A stretch of DNA of 64,000 bases from Clostridium caldaquaticum. Lineage in GTDB: Bacteria > Bacillota > Clostridia > Clostridiales > Clostridiaceae. Below are positions 42,126 through 52,222 of this stretch, one piece after another. A program made the position numbers and the translations under genes. The notes below the pieces were generated by a model that worked only from the letters and a program-made list of their open reading frames with translations, made no database searches and was not told the DNA's origin. Positions within the stretch are counted from its first letter, which is position 1. The number at the start of each line of letters is the position of its first letter. The stretch lies in the NCBI RefSeq assembly GCF_023806125.1, contig NZ_JAMSKT010000008.1:62001-126000 (forward strand). The letters run 5' to 3'.

Positions 42126-42142
42126 ATGATATTTTTTATCAT
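42126..42142. promoter_or_regulatory. Activator site (UAS) 3, next to the activator gene
   Basis: ATGATATTTTTTATCAT, a perfect dyad 31 bp (three turns) from site 2. It ends 14 bp before the activator start codon, so it may also mediate autoregulation. Confidence 0.72.
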
Positions 42143-42156
42143 AGCGAGGTGTAATA

Positions 42157-43824
42157 ATGTATAAAAACAGTATTATTGTAAACATTCATTATGGAATCCA
42201 TACAAGAATTGCTGCTATGATTGTTCACAAAGCAGCAGAGCTTAAAGCAAAATATAATATTAATTTATATATAAGGAAATTAAACAGTAAAACTCCAATT
42301 GCCATAAGCATGCTAGCCTTAGTTTCCTTAAAAATTAAAGAAAATGAAATAATTGAAATCTCTTGTTATGAAGATAATAACTCCGGCAGAAATGCTGTAC
42401 TTGAACTATGCAGTTTTATAACAACACAAATAGGTCCTCAAAGCAGCTCAATGTCTAATGTGGACGCTTTAATTGAAGAAAGTACTATTGCCAACGAGCA
42501 AATACTTGAAAATTTGCCACTTGGAATAATAATTATAGATGCTAATTCTAATATAACTTCTGCAAACGAATATACTTTGAATCTTCTTAAAAAGAATATA
42601 CATGAAGTGTTAGGAAGGAATATAAATGATATAATTGAAGCTTCTGAATTACCTAAAGTTATGCTTACAAAAGAAAAGACTACTGGCGACATTATGCAGA
42701 TAAATGAACACATAGTTATAACCAATCGCAGCCCTATATTTTCAGAAGATAAAGTTATAGGTGCTATTGGTGTTTTTCAAGATATTTCAGAGCTTGCTAA
42801 AAAGCTTGAAAACTATCAGGAAGAGCTTAATTATTATAAAGAGGAATTACAAAAACAAACTAGCTTCAGAGGTCACTTCAGCGATATTATAGGTTCCAGC
42901 GGAACCCTAAAAGAAGCTTTGATAATTGCTGAAAAGGCAGCTCATTCAACCTCTACAGTGCTAATAAGAGGTGAAAGCGGTACAGGCAAAGAACTTGTGG
43001 CAAAGGCTATACACAATCACAGCCAAAGAAAAGATAAACCTTTTATAAAAGTTAATTGTGCAGCAATACCGGAAAATCTGTTAGAAAGCGAATTATTTGG
43101 ATACGAAAAGGGAGCTTTTACAGGAGCAGTAAAAAGCAAACCTGGCAAGTTTAAAATTGCAGATGGAGGCACTATATTTTTAGATGAAATCGGGGACATG
43201 CCTAAATCCATGCAGGTAAAACTTTTAAGAGTGCTTCAGGAAAAGGAATTTGAAAGCATTGGAGGACTTGAAACTCACAAAGTTGATGTACGTGTACTTG
43301 CTGCTACAAACAGAAACCTTGAAGAGATGTTAAAAAGCGGTGAATTTAGGGAAGACTTATACTACAGACTGAATGTATTAACTTTTTCTCTTCCTCCTCT
43401 AAGAGACAGAAAGGAAGATATAAGTCTGCTTGCAGAATATTTTATAAAAACTATCAGCACTAAACTTAAAAAAACTATTTCAGGCATATCCGCTGAAGCT
43501 CTTCAGCAGCTTGAAAAATATCATTGGCCAGGCAATATACGTGAATTTCAAAATATTATAGAGAGAGCCATTAACATGTGTGATGGAAATATAATAACCT
43601 CAAAAGACTTACCCTTTTATATAGCTAATTTCTCTCCAAAAGAAGAAAATTTAATTAATTTAGTAAACGGTGAACTTCTTCCACTTGAAGAATATGAGAA
43701 AGAACTTATAACTATAGCTATGAAAAAATATAAAAGCTATAATAAGGCTGGAAAAGCATTAGGACTTACCCATAGAACTGTAGCATTAAAATGTGAAAAG
43801 TATGGTATTGTTCCTGAAAAATGA
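42157..43824 (+). CDS. HPr-domain sigma-54 activator (HPr-PAS-AAA+-HTH), divergent from ptsI
   Basis: 555 aa. The HPr-like domain (1-90) has His15 and Arg17 in GIHTR and Ser51 in ISMLALVSL, both HPr phosphorylation positions conserved; Pro18 of HPr is Ile. One PAS domain (about 105-215; [19 protein letters not shown]) and a short coiled coil follow. The AAA+ domain (about 248-480) has [14 protein letters not shown] and [11 protein letters not shown]. The C-terminal HTH ([22 protein letters not shown]) is nearly identical to that of 21400-23406. It most likely binds the TTGATA-N5-TATCAA sites in the shared upstream region and drives ptsI by sigma-54. CGAGGTG precedes the ATG. Without the second PAS it is 113 residues shorter than its paralogue. 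Confidence 0.9.
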   Translation: MYKNSIIVNIHYGIHTRIAAMIVHKAAELKAKYNINLYIRKLNSKTPIAISMLALVSLKIKENEIIEISCYEDNNSGRNAVLELCSFITTQIGPQSSSMSNVDALIEESTIANEQILENLPLGIIIIDANSNITSANEYTLNLLKKNIHEVLGRNINDIIEASELPKVMLTKEKTTGDIMQINEHIVITNRSPIFSEDKVIGAIGVFQDISELAKKLENYQEELNYYKEELQKQTSFRGHFSDIIGSSGTLKEALIIAEKAAHSTSTVLIRGESGTGKELVAKAIHNHSQRKDKPFIKVNCAAIPENLLESELFGYEKGAFTGAVKSKPGKFKIADGGTIFLDEIGDMPKSMQVKLLRVLQEKEFESIGGLETHKVDVRVLAATNRNLEEMLKSGEFREDLYYRLNVLTFSLPPLRDRKEDISLLAEYFIKTISTKLKKTISGISAEALQQLEKYHWPGNIREFQNIIERAINMCDGNIITSKDLPFYIANFSPKEENLINLVNGELLPLEEYEKELITIAMKKYKSYNKAGKALGLTHRTVALKCEKYGIVPEK

Positions 43825-43829
43825 TGACT

Positions 43830-43853
43830 AAAGGAGCCGCTTTTGGCTCCTTT
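43830..43853. terminator. Terminator between convergent genes
   Basis: AAAGGAGCC and GGCTCCTTT form a 9-bp stem with a 6-nt loop in the 30 bp between the activator and membrane protein genes. Flanking T-runs are short but present both ways. Confidence 0.75.
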
Positions 43854-43854
43854 A

Positions 43855-45327
43855 TTAACTATTTTTTGCTTTTTTACATACTTTATCGAATATCCAAGTA
43901 CATGAAACTAAAACCATTATATCAAAGGTATAATTAAAAAGAAAAAGCTGTTTTGCAGTATCTGCTTCCCCATTGCCGATATAGGGCATTGGAAACTGCA
44001 GAATACCAATTATTGCAATAAGCCATAATAGTTCTATATACATGCGTTCCTTTGTATTTTCTTTTCTTTTTATATATTCTATTATAGAAACAACTGCAAT
44101 AAAACCATAAAATATTACAAGAAAAATAAGCCTTTTAGGTAATTTAGTGTTTCTAAACTCTGACCATAAGGTAAATCTGTTAAACTTATATGTATACTCA
44201 CTTACTGCAGTTTTTTCATATTTTCCTAAGGAACTCATTGTATCAAAAACTTTAGAAGCTGTATATTCCATACCCTCTATAAGCCTCTCAGGCTGAAAAA
44301 CATAAAACTTTAAAAGTTTAAAATTACTGATTTTATCGTTAAATTCGGTTTTTGTAAGCTTTGACCACGGCTTATACTTTATGTACTCTTCCTTTGGAAG
44401 ATAAGCGTGCTTGCCTGCATCCACAGCCATATCCGAAGGTAAGCCTAATACAGCTAAATCCTTCTCTGGATTTTTAGAATTTTTCAAAATACCGTAGAAT
44501 ACTGAATTATATTCAGTATCCAAGCCGCAGACACTGCTTGTTTGAACGTATATACCTCCTACATAGAAAATTAAAATTAACACAGGCACAATTAAAACTC
44601 TGCTGTTTTTAATTTTAAACAAATCCTTATTTTGAATAAAAGCTATTCTGATAATAAATGCTATCATAAAAGGCAAAGCTGGAAAACACTGAAGCTTTGC
44701 TCCAAGAAAAAGTAAAGCAGTTAAAAAAAAGAGCATAATTTTTCTAAAATCTTTTTTATCTAAATTACTTACAGCATATAAAGCTGAAGCAATAAACAGC
44801 ATAAGCCCTATTATCATCATAGGCTCGCCATATAAACTGTTGAACCACACAACATAATTTCCATCCATTAATATAAATATAGATAAAATCATAAAAAAAA
44901 TATTTGTAACTATTCTTTTAAACTTAATAAATTTGTAGCAAAAATAAAATCCAGCAGTATACATTAGTACATATACAAATGATAAAACTTTAGTACTAAA
45001 ATATTCTCCTGCAATTATTCCTGAAATTATCCTTGCCAAAGTAATCGGATATATCATGCTAGTTGTTGGGATTATTCCTAATAACCTTGCAGGATTCATA
45101 GGAACCATTTTATATTCACTTTTAACAAACTTAAACCATAAGGAATTAAGCTCTTCGGGAGTTCTTTCAAGTTCCTTAAGACCTGTAACAGTCATTACCC
45201 TTTGAAAATCCCCCTGGTCTGCAACTCCTGGCATGGGAGGATAAAATAATACAAATGAAGCTATACTAAAAGCAATTATTACAGCTGTAATATTAATATA
45301 GTTATTTATTTTATAGGATTTTTTCAC
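43855..45327 (-). CDS. Polytopic membrane protein, GT-C-like, function unknown
   Basis: 490 aa with about ten membrane helices. An outside loop after TM1 contains ADQGDFQRVM, reminiscent of the acidic first loop of GT-C lipid-linked glycosyltransferases, and a large soluble loop of about 120 residues (about 265-385) lies before the last helices. It may transfer a sugar from a polyprenyl donor, but no diagnostic motif proves that. It starts with GTG after GAAAGGA. It is monocistronic and shares a terminator with the activator gene. Confidence 0.7.
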   Translation of the reverse strand: MKKSYKINNYINITAVIIAFSIASFVLFYPPMPGVADQGDFQRVMTVTGLKELERTPEELNSLWFKFVKSEYKMVPMNPARLLGIIPTTSMIYPITLARIISGIIAGEYFSTKVLSFVYVLMYTAGFYFCYKFIKFKRIVTNIFFMILSIFILMDGNYVVWFNSLYGEPMMIIGLMLFIASALYAVSNLDKKDFRKIMLFFLTALLFLGAKLQCFPALPFMIAFIIRIAFIQNKDLFKIKNSRVLIVPVLILIFYVGGIYVQTSSVCGLDTEYNSVFYGILKNSKNPEKDLAVLGLPSDMAVDAGKHAYLPKEEYIKYKPWSKLTKTEFNDKISNFKLLKFYVFQPERLIEGMEYTASKVFDTMSSLGKYEKTAVSEYTYKFNRFTLWSEFRNTKLPKRLIFLVIFYGFIAVVSIIEYIKRKENTKERMYIELLWLIAIIGILQFPMPYIGNGEADTAKQLFLFNYTFDIMVLVSCTWIFDKVCKKAKNS

Positions 45328-45428
45328 TATATCATCCTTTCAAGACAATACTTATTATAATATTATTGCCTAAAAGATAATGATTAAGTCGAATTTGCTT
45401 GTAAATTTATCCTATTTATAATAATTAC

Positions 45429-45992
45429 TTATTTTAATTTTTCATACTCTTTATATTCTCTTTGTCCTATCTCATACAGATTGTTTCCTTGGCAGTCTAT
45501 AATTACAACAGCTGGAAAATCTACAACTTCAAGTTTTCTTATAGCCTCTGCGCCTAAATCCTCATAAGCTACTATTTCCGATTTTACAACTGATTTTCCA
45601 ATAAGTGCAGCCGCACCGCCTATGGCACCAAAATATACTCCCGTATTCTTTTTTATAGCTTCAATAACTTCACTGCTTCTAATCCCTTTTCCTATCATTG
45701 CTCTCAAGCCTTTTTCTATAAGCTTTGGAGAATAGGCATCCATTCTGTAGCTTGTAGTAGGCCCTGCAGAACCTATTACCTGACCTGGTTTTTCTGGTGT
45801 TGGTCCAACATAATATACTACAGCATCTTCAGCTTCAATGGGAAGACTTTCTCCTTTTTCTAAAAGCTCCACAAGTCTTTTATGTGCTGCATCCCTTGCT
45901 GCATAGATAGTACCTGTAATAAGTACACTATCTCCTGCCTTAAGCTCTTTTATTTTTTCTTTTGTAAGCGGAGTTGTAATTCTTTTTTCCAT
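45429..45992 (-). CDS. Class I fumarate hydratase, beta subunit
   Basis: 187 aa, equivalent to the C-terminal domain of FumA/FumB (Fe-S hydro-lyase beta). It has LKAGDSVLITGTIYAARDAAHK, VYYVGPTPEKPGQVIGSAGPTTSYRMD and GIRSSEVIEAIKK, which form the swivelling substrate domain. With the alpha subunit encoded 17 bp upstream it interconverts fumarate and malate using a 4Fe-4S cluster. Closely related tartrate dehydratase TtdB cannot be fully excluded. Confidence 0.9.
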   Translation of the reverse strand: MEKRITTPLTKEKIKELKAGDSVLITGTIYAARDAAHKRLVELLEKGESLPIEAEDAVVYYVGPTPEKPGQVIGSAGPTTSYRMDAYSPKLIEKGLRAMIGKGIRSSEVIEAIKKNTGVYFGAIGGAAALIGKSVVKSEIVAYEDLGAEAIRKLEVVDFPAVVIIDCQGNNLYEIGQREYKEYEKLK

Positions 45993-46009
45993 TGTTTTCT
46001 TCCTCCCAT

Positions 46010-46852
46010 TTATAGTTCTATCTCTGCATGTCTTGTTGCATGACAGCTTATGTTTACTGCAACAGGAAGCCCTGCTATATGAGTCGGATAAGTTTCTATA
46101 TTAACAGCAAGTGCTGTAGTTTTTCCTCCAAACCCCTGTGGTCCTATGCCTAAAGAATTTATCTTCTCTAAAAGTTCTTCTTCAAGTGCTGCATAATAAG
46201 GATTACTATTTCTTTCTGTAATAGGTCTTAAAAGAGCCTTTTTAGCGATAGTAGCAGCCTTTTCAAAATTACCTCCAATGCCTACTCCAATTATCATTGG
46301 AGGACATGGGTTCGGTCCCGCCTCTTTAACTGTCTTAATAACAAAATTTTTAACACCTTCAACTCCAGAGGAAGGAGTAAGCATTTTCAATTGACTCATA
46401 TTTTCCGAGCCAAAGCCTTTAGGAGAAATAGTTATTTTAAGCTTATCTCCTGTTACAACTTCATAGTTAATTACTGCCGGAGTATTATCTTTTGTATTAA
46501 CTCTGTCAAGAGGATCTTTAACTACAGATTTTCTTAAAAATCCTTCAGCATAGCCTTGTCTTACTCCCTCGTTTATTGCCTCCTGTAAACTTCCTCCAAC
46601 AATATGCACATCCTGACCTAATTCAATAAATACGCAGGTCATACCCGTATCCTGACACATAGGCATATTTTCATTTTTAGCAATATCTGCATTAACTAGA
46701 AGCTTCTCCAGTATATCTTTAGCTATAGTCCATTTTTCATCATTATAAGCTTCCTCTAATTTCTGCTTAATATCATCAGATAAAAAATAGTTAGCATCTA
46801 TACAGAGCTTTCTAACAGCTTTTGTAATTTCTGAAACATGAATCTCTCTCAT
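46010..46852 (-). CDS. Class I fumarate hydratase, alpha subunit
   Basis: 280 aa, equivalent to the N-terminal Fe-S domain of class I fumarases. Cluster-ligand cysteines lie in PMCQDTGMTCVF, in AGPNPCPPMIIGVGIGG and near the end in NISCHATRHAEI. Such enzymes are oxygen-labile and common in strict anaerobes. It is the first gene of a two-gene operon, with CGGAGG before the ATG. TtdA-type tartrate dehydratase is the main alternative. Confidence 0.9.
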   Translation of the reverse strand: MREIHVSEITKAVRKLCIDANYFLSDDIKQKLEEAYNDEKWTIAKDILEKLLVNADIAKNENMPMCQDTGMTCVFIELGQDVHIVGGSLQEAINEGVRQGYAEGFLRKSVVKDPLDRVNTKDNTPAVINYEVVTGDKLKITISPKGFGSENMSQLKMLTPSSGVEGVKNFVIKTVKEAGPNPCPPMIIGVGIGGNFEKAATIAKKALLRPITERNSNPYYAALEEELLEKINSLGIGPQGFGGKTTALAVNIETYPTHIAGLPVAVNISCHATRHAEIEL

Positions 46853-46936
46853 ATTTTTTACCTCCGTTTTATATTACATTATATATATATTACTTTATAA
46901 TTCCTTTTTTAATTTTTTTCGATTTGTTTGTGCATA

Positions 46937-46966
46937 ATTATATACCATAGTGCTTTTTCTTGTCCA
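46937..46966 (-). promoter_or_regulatory. Candidate sigma-A promoter of the fumarase operon
   Basis: The minus strand reads TGGACA, 18 bp, TATAAT, about 85 bp before the alpha subunit start. Confidence 0.55.
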
Positions 46967-47017
46967 TAAAAAGTTATCTCCTAATTGTATGTTTTGTTTA
47001 CAAGTTTATGAAATTCT

Positions 47018-47055
47018 AAAAAGCGACATATTGCCTGGGTAATATGTCGCTTTTT
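47018..47055 (-). terminator. Terminator of cwlD
   Basis: AAAAAGCGACATATT and its exact complement form a 15-bp stem with an 8-nt loop; T-runs flank both sides. It lies 6 bp beyond the cwlD stop. Confidence 0.85.
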
Positions 47056-47061
47056 TATAGT

Positions 47062-47784
47062 TTATAGATTTTCAATTTTACTGAAGTACATATTTATAGA
47101 TTTTACTAAAGAATCTACAATTTTTTGCTGATATTCTTCTGAAAGAAGTCTCTGTTCTTCTTCATAATTTGATAAAAATCCGCATTCTACAAGAACTGAT
47201 GGCATTGTATCGTTACAAGATAATATTTTATAATCATTTTTTGCAGGTTTCTCTACTCTTTTATTATCATGATTTAAGTCAATTTTTAAATTTTCCTGCA
47301 TAATGTGTGCTAAAGATTGACTTTTATTATTGTTTGAGTACCATACTTGAGCTCCATAATATTTCCCTTGCGGAAAATGGTTTTGATGTATACTTATAAA
47401 CAAATCGGCCTGTGATTGTTCTTTAATTTTACACCTGTTTGCAATATCCTGTGCTTTTTTTCTTGTAGTTTTTTTATCTTCATCTAAAAGAGCTTTATCT
47501 GTGTCTCTAGTCATTATAACATTATACCCTTTTTCAATTAAACTATCTCTTAACTTAAGACTAATTTTTAAGTTTACATCTTTTTCCTTAGTTCCGCTTT
47601 TTCCTTCTGCACCACCATCATATCCACCATGACCAACATCTATTAGTATTGTTTTTTTATTGCTTGTACTATCATTTTCTGCTGCTGCAGGTATTACATT
47701 CTTAACAATACTATATACTAATAATGTAAAAATTAAAGTTGAAACTAATATAGCTCTTTTTTTTATTTTACCATTATAATGCAA
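47062..47784 (-). CDS. cwlD: N-acetylmuramoyl-L-alanine amidase CwlD
   Basis: 240 aa. An N-terminal membrane anchor (about 8-28; AILVSTLIFTLLVYSIV) leads to an Amidase_3 domain (about 45-238) with zinc ligands in LIDVGHGGYDGGAEG, the following Glu in KEKDVNL, and SIHQNHF, plus the C-terminal VLVECGFLSN. It prepares muramic-delta-lactam in spore cortex. A TTG start at 47784 is preferred: AAAGGAGGG lies 6 nt before it and the resulting length is normal for CwlD. It follows rpsI as in other clostridia. Confidence 0.9.
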   Translation of the reverse strand: MHYNGKIKKRAILVSTLIFTLLVYSIVKNVIPAAAENDSTSNKKTILIDVGHGGYDGGAEGKSGTKEKDVNLKISLKLRDSLIEKGYNVIMTRDTDKALLDEDKKTTRKKAQDIANRCKIKEQSQADLFISIHQNHFPQGKYYGAQVWYSNNNKSQSLAHIMQENLKIDLNHDNKRVEKPAKNDYKILSCNDTMPSVLVECGFLSNYEEEQRLLSEEYQQKIVDSLVKSINMYFSKIENL

Positions 47785-47910
47785 TACAATCCCTCCTTTA
47801 AATTCTTTGTAGAAATACAAAATTAGAAGAATTACATTGAAATATAATGTACTCAATATATATATTGTGCTACATTTTAATTTTTACTTTATTAAATTTC
47901 TGGAAAACTA

Positions 47911-47948
47911 TTAAAAAAAAACCACAAACCATTGAGGTTTGCGGGTTT
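47911..47948 (-). terminator. Terminator after rpsI
   Basis: AACCCGCAAACC and GGTTTGTGGTT pair with a short loop; the minus strand then runs into eight T. It ends the rplM-rpsI transcript before cwlD. Confidence 0.88.
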
Positions 47949-47963
47949 TGTATATTTTGCATA

Positions 47964-48356
47964 TTATCTCTTTGAGAATTGTGGTGCTCTTCTTGCTTTC
48001 TTAAGACCGTATTTCTTTCTTTCCTTCATTCTTGGATCTCTTGTTAAGAAACCAGCCTTCTTTAATTCTGGTCTAAGATTTTCATCAGCTTTAACTAATG
48101 CTCTAGTAATTCCATGTCTTATAGCTCCAGCTTGACCTGTGAATCCTCCGCCATGAACATTTACTATTACATCGAACTTTTCTTTAGTTCCAGTTAATAC
48201 TAATGGTTGATTAACAATAACTCTTAAAGTCTCTAAACCAAAATAATTTTCGATATCTCTTTTATTGATTGTTACTTTACCTTCACCTGGTACAAGTCTA
48301 ACTCTTGCAATTGATTTTTTTCTTCTTCCAGTTCCTATATATTGAACTTTAGCCAT
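47964..48356 (-). CDS. rpsI: 30S ribosomal protein S9
   Basis: 130 aa, full length. It has [17 protein letters not shown] at the start, [15 protein letters not shown] in the middle and the diagnostic C-terminal basic tail ending APQFSKR that reaches the P-site tRNA. It starts 25 bp after rplM, the universal pairing. GGGAGG precedes the ATG. Confidence 0.98.
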   Translation of the reverse strand: MAKVQYIGTGRRKKSIARVRLVPGEGKVTINKRDIENYFGLETLRVIVNQPLVLTGTKEKFDVIVNVHGGGFTGQAGAIRHGITRALVKADENLRPELKKAGFLTRDPRMKERKKYGLKKARRAPQFSKR

Positions 48357-48381
48357 TATAAATCCTCCCTCCTGCTTCCAA

Positions 48382-48816
48382 TTAGTACTTTAACTCTAGT
48401 ACTTCTGGTTTTTGTGCATCGTGATTATGCTCAGCACCTCTATATACCTTTAGCTTTTTAAGCATATCTCTTCCTAATGGTCCGTTTGGAAGCATTCTTC
48501 TTACTGCTTCATGGAAAGCAAATTCAGGCTTCTTTGCTAATACTTCTCTATAAGGAGTTTCTTTTAATCCACCTGGATATAATGAGTGATGTCTCATCAT
48601 TTTTTGATCTAATTTCTTTCCTGTTAAAACAACTTTCTCCGCATTAATTACTATTACAAAATCTCCAGTGTCAACGTTTGGTGTAAAAACTGGTTTATGT
48701 TTTCCTCTTAATATTGTAGCAACTTGGCTTGCAACTCTTCCTAGTGGTTTTCCAGCAGCGTCAATTACATACCATTTTCTTTCAACTTCGTTCTTTTTTG
48801 CTAGATATGTTTTCAT
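48382..48816 (-). CDS. rplM: 50S ribosomal protein L13
   Basis: 144 aa, full length. [35 protein letters not shown] and [19 protein letters not shown] are the L13 signatures. It is an early-assembly 50S protein that often represses its own operon through the mRNA leader. A consensus promoter and a leader hairpin lie upstream. Confidence 0.98.
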   Translation of the reverse strand: MKTYLAKKNEVERKWYVIDAAGKPLGRVASQVATILRGKHKPVFTPNVDTGDFVIVINAEKVVLTGKKLDQKMMRHHSLYPGGLKETPYREVLAKKPEFAFHEAVRRMLPNGPLGRDMLKKLKVYRGAEHNHDAQKPEVLELKY

Positions 48817-48861
48817 CTTTTTCCCTCCCTGAACTCTACATAAAAAACGTTTATCTATGTC

Positions 48862-48884
48862 AAGATCCGGGGCTAGTGGATCTT
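48862..48884 (-). promoter_or_regulatory. Leader hairpin of rplM, possible L13 autoregulatory element
   Basis: AAGATCC and GGATCTT form a 7-bp stem with a 9-nt loop about 45 nt before the L13 start, in a leader of about 90 nt. Position fits an L13-binding leader. There is no T-run, so it is not a terminator. Confidence 0.5.
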
Positions 48885-48910
48885 ATACACTTCATAATAC
48901 AACATTATTC

Positions 48911-48939
48911 ATTATAATACATTCTACCAGGTGTGTCAA
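48911..48939 (-). promoter_or_regulatory. Consensus sigma-A promoter of rplM-rpsI
   Basis: A perfect TTGACA, a 17-bp spacer and a perfect TATAAT on the minus strand. It is the strongest promoter seen in the window, as expected for ribosomal protein genes, and makes rplM-rpsI separable from truA upstream. Confidence 0.9.
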
Positions 48940-48949
48940 CAAATTTCCA

Positions 48950-49687
48950 CTAATTATAGTGTACAAATTCTAGACAAAGTCCGCTTGCAGGAACAGTTTT
49001 ACCTGCTCTGCTCCTATCTTTAGACTGTATTATATCTTTAATATCGCTAGCCCTTATTTTACCAATTCCAACATCAATAAGTGTACCTACCATTATTCTT
49101 ACCATATTATATAAAAAACCATCAGCCTCAACATAGATAATTATTTTATTATTATCTCTATTAATAAAAGCCTTCTTTATTGTTCTAACTGATGTTTTTA
49201 CCGAGCTTCCTGTGCTTTTAAAAGCCGAAAAATCATGTTTCCCTATAAAATAATTACAAGCTTTTTGCATTTCTTCAAAATTTAATTCTTTTTTAAAATG
49301 ATAAACATAATTTCTTCCTATTGCTGGAGGCTGAATTCTGTTTATTATAGTGTAGCTGTACATTTTACTTTTACTTGAATATCTAGAGTGAAAATCTAAA
49401 GGTACTTCTTCTGACTCTAACACTGTAATATCTTCCGGAAGCATAGTATTTAAAGCTTCTCTAAAGCTTTTACCAGGTATACTGCTTTGAGTTTTAAAAT
49501 TTGCTACAAATCCTTTTGCATGTACTCCAGCATCAGTTCTGCTTGAACCCACTAAATTTACTGTCTCACCTGTAAGCTGTAAAACTGCTTCTTCTAATGT
49601 TTGCTGTATTGTAACAGCATTTTTTTGTTTCTGCCATCCTGCGTAATTAGTACCATCATATTCTATTATGAGTTTTATATTTTTCAT
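48950..49687 (-). CDS. truA: tRNA pseudouridine synthase A
   Basis: 245 aa. It has IIEYDGTNYAGWQKQK, the catalytic Asp in SSRTDAGVHAKGF, and YVEADGFLYNMVRIMVGTLIDVG. It makes pseudouridine at positions 38-40 of tRNA anticodon arms. It begins 19 bp after ecfT, and the ecfA1-ecfA2-ecfT-truA order is standard in Firmicutes. Confidence 0.97.
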   Translation of the reverse strand: MKNIKLIIEYDGTNYAGWQKQKNAVTIQQTLEEAVLQLTGETVNLVGSSRTDAGVHAKGFVANFKTQSSIPGKSFREALNTMLPEDITVLESEEVPLDFHSRYSSKSKMYSYTIINRIQPPAIGRNYVYHFKKELNFEEMQKACNYFIGKHDFSAFKSTGSSVKTSVRTIKKAFINRDNNKIIIYVEADGFLYNMVRIMVGTLIDVGIGKIRASDIKDIIQSKDRSRAGKTVPASGLCLEFVHYN

Positions 49688-49706
49688 TTTCTACTCCAAT
49701 TTATTA

Positions 49707-50519
49707 TTAAACTGCGGTCCACCAGAATCTGCTGAAAATACATAGGATAATAACTAAGACTGTTACTGTACCTGCTGTAATATCTCTGCTTGTAAGCTTT
49801 AGCTGCTTCATTCGCGTTCTTCCTTCTCCACCTCTGTAGCATCTTGCTTCCATAGCCATAGCAAGTTCATCAGCTCTTCTAAAGGAACTAATGAACAATG
49901 GTACTAGAAGTGGAATTAAATTTTTTGCTCTTGCAAATATGTTTCCACTTTCAAAGTCACCGCCTCTTGCCATTTGAGCTTTCATAATTTTATCAGTTTC
50001 ATCCATAAGAGTTGGTATAAACCTAAGTGCTATTGTCATCATCATTGCTAATTCATGCGCTGGTACCCCTATTTTTCTAAATGGATTTAAAAGTTTTTCA
50101 ATTCCATCTGTCAGCTCTATTGGTGATGTTGTTAGAGTAAGTAATGATGTACCAATTATTAAAAATGTAAGTCTTATAATCATAAATGCTGCAAGAACAA
50201 GACCTTCACGGTATATTCTTATAAACTTCCATCGAAACAAAAGAACCTCTCCGCTGGTCATAAATATATTTATCAAAGCAGTGAATATAAGCAGTATAAA
50301 TATTGGCTTCAGCCCTTTGTATATATACTTTAGCGGCACTTTTGAAATAAGTATTGATAAAACTGTAAAGATTATTATAAAAATATATCCTTCAAAATTA
50401 TTTACTATAAAAAGAGATATTATATACATCATAGAAATTAATATTTTAGTTCTAGGGTCTAATTTGTGTATAAAAGATTCACCAGGTATATACTGTCCAA
50501 TGGTAATATCCTTAATCAT
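49707..50519 (-). CDS. ecfT: ECF transporter transmembrane component EcfT
   Basis: 270 aa with five membrane helices. It starts [17 protein letters not shown] and carries two coupling-helix Ala-Arg-Gly-type motifs ([12 protein letters not shown] and [12 protein letters not shown]) that engage the two ATPases. It is the energising core for exchangeable vitamin-binding S components. The ATG overlaps the end of ecfA2 by 8 bp, so the two are translationally coupled. Confidence 0.95.
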   Translation of the reverse strand: MIKDITIGQYIPGESFIHKLDPRTKILISMMYIISLFIVNNFEGYIFIIIFTVLSILISKVPLKYIYKGLKPIFILLIFTALINIFMTSGEVLLFRWKFIRIYREGLVLAAFMIIRLTFLIIGTSLLTLTTSPIELTDGIEKLLNPFRKIGVPAHELAMMMTIALRFIPTLMDETDKIMKAQMARGGDFESGNIFARAKNLIPLLVPLFISSFRRADELAMAMEARCYRGGEGRTRMKQLKLTSRDITAGTVTVLVIILCIFSRFWWTAV

Positions 50520-51375
50520 TTTTAGCGCTCCTTAAAAATTTTAATATTTCCTCTTTAGCCTGATCTATTGTAAATGCATCTCCTGAAATATTAAAGCCTT
50601 TTTGCTTAAGTCTCTTCATTAGGTATGTAACCTGCGGGACTGCTAATCCTACACTTTCAAGAGTATCAATTTCTTTAAATATTGTGCTTGGCTTTCCATC
50701 TAGTATGCATTTTCCTTTGTGCATGACTAATATTCTTTCAGCAACTTTTGCCACATCCTCCATACTATGAGAAACTAAGATTATAGTCATGTTGTATTCT
50801 CTATGAAGTATTTTTACCTGATTTAAAATGTCATCTCTTCCTTTCGGATCTAAGCCAGCTGTTGGTTCGTCAAGAATCAAAACCTCAGGCTCCATAGCAA
50901 CAACTCCAGCAATTGCAACCCTTCTCTTCTGACCACCGCTTAAATCAAAAGGGGATTTATTTTTATAGATCTCATAATCAAGACCTACCATATTCATAGC
51001 TCTCTTTACCCTATTACTTACTTCCTCATCGCTTAATCCTAAATTTTTTGGACCAAAGGATATGTCTTTCTCTATTGTTTCCTCAAATAGCTGATATTCA
51101 GGATACTGAAAAACAAGTCCAACTTTTTTTCTTATATCACTTAACTTAACGCCTTTATCTGTAATATTCACATCATTTATTATTATATTTCCACTATGGG
51201 GCTTTAAAATACCATTTATATGCTGTATTAATGTAGACTTACCAGAGCCGGTATGACCTATAAGTGCTACAAACTCATTATCATTTATAGTAATTGTAAC
51301 TTCATCAAGGGCTTTCTTTTCAAAAGGAGAACCTTTCATATATATATGAGTTAATTTTTCTATTTTAATTGGCAT
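50512..51375 (-). CDS. ecfA2: ECF transporter ATPase A2
   Basis: 287 aa. Walker A is [12 protein letters not shown], the Q-loop [12 protein letters not shown], the signature [13 protein letters not shown], and Walker [14 protein letters not shown]. The C-terminal region is typical of EcfA'. It forms a heterodimer with EcfA1 to drive vitamin uptake. It overlaps ecfA1 by 16 bp. Confidence 0.96.
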   Translation of the reverse strand: MPIKIEKLTHIYMKGSPFEKKALDEVTITINDNEFVALIGHTGSGKSTLIQHINGILKPHSGNIIINDVNITDKGVKLSDIRKKVGLVFQYPEYQLFEETIEKDISFGPKNLGLSDEEVSNRVKRAMNMVGLDYEIYKNKSPFDLSGGQKRRVAIAGVVAMEPEVLILDEPTAGLDPKGRDDILNQVKILHREYNMTIILVSHSMEDVAKVAERILVMHKGKCILDGKPSTIFKEIDTLESVGLAVPQVTYLMKRLKQKGFNISGDAFTIDQAKEEILKFLRSAKND

Positions 51376-52205
51376 AATGCTTCCACCATTTCGTCTATAG
51401 TTAGTATATTAGTAGTCATATCTATTCCATTTCGCTGTAACTCAAAAGCAAGCTCAGTAACTTGCGGAACATCTAATCCTATTTTTTTCATAACAGGAAC
51501 CTGACTAAATATCTCCCTAGGACATCCTTCCATTATTATATTCCCTTGGTCCATTACAATAATTCTGTCAGCCTCAGCTGCTTCATCCATAAAATGAGTT
51601 ATTAATATTATAGTAATTCCATAGGTTTTATTAATATCCTTTATTGTTTTTAAAACTTCTTTTCTCCCAGATGGGTCAAGCATTGCAGTAGGTTCATCAA
51701 AAACTATACATTCAGGTCTCATGGCAAGAATTCCTGCAATAGCTATTCTCTGTTTTTGGCCACCTGATAGCAAATGAGGAGCATGTTTCCTGTAATCATA
51801 CATACCTACTCTTTTCAGGGACTCATCAACCCTTTTTCTAATTTCCTCAGGTTCTATACCTAAATTTTCTGGTCCGAATGCCACGTCTTCTTCTACAATT
51901 GTTGCAACTATCTGGTTATCAGGATTTTGAAAAACCATTCCTGCCTTGTTTCTTATCTCCCATAGATTTTTGGTATCTGCTGTGTCTAGGCCGTTTACAT
52001 ATACCTTTCCTCCACTAGGAAGAAGTAATGCATTTATATGCTTTGCTAAAGTTGATTTACCAGAACCATTTCGTCCTAATACAACAAGGAATTCTCCTTT
52101 TTTAACATTTAAGCTTACCCCATTTATAGCTATTTTTCCTTGCTCTTCTTCATTACCTGGATATTGATATATAAGGTCCTTGCACTCCACCATATTATTT
52201 AACAT
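51360..52205 (-). CDS. ecfA1: ECF transporter ATPase A1
   Basis: 281 aa. Walker A is [15 protein letters not shown], the Q-loop [11 protein letters not shown], the signature [14 protein letters not shown], and Walker [14 protein letters not shown]. It is the first gene of the ecf-truA group, after the rplQ terminator. AGAGGTG precedes the ATG. Confidence 0.96.
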   Translation of the reverse strand: MLNNMVECKDLIYQYPGNEEEQGKIAINGVSLNVKKGEFLVVLGRNGSGKSTLAKHINALLLPSGGKVYVNGLDTADTKNLWEIRNKAGMVFQNPDNQIVATIVEEDVAFGPENLGIEPEEIRKRVDESLKRVGMYDYRKHAPHLLSGGQKQRIAIAGILAMRPECIVFDEPTAMLDPSGRKEVLKTIKDINKTYGITIILITHFMDEAAEADRIIVMDQGNIIMEGCPREIFSQVPVMKKIGLDVPQVTELAFELQRNGIDMTTNILTIDEMVEALCQLK

Positions 52206-52222
52206 AAAAACACCTCTATTAC

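Noticed and set aside
45429-46852. Tartrate dehydratase TtdAB as the primary call
   Set aside because: Sequence motifs fit both families. Fumarase is far more common and no tartrate genes are nearby, so it is mentioned only as an alternative.
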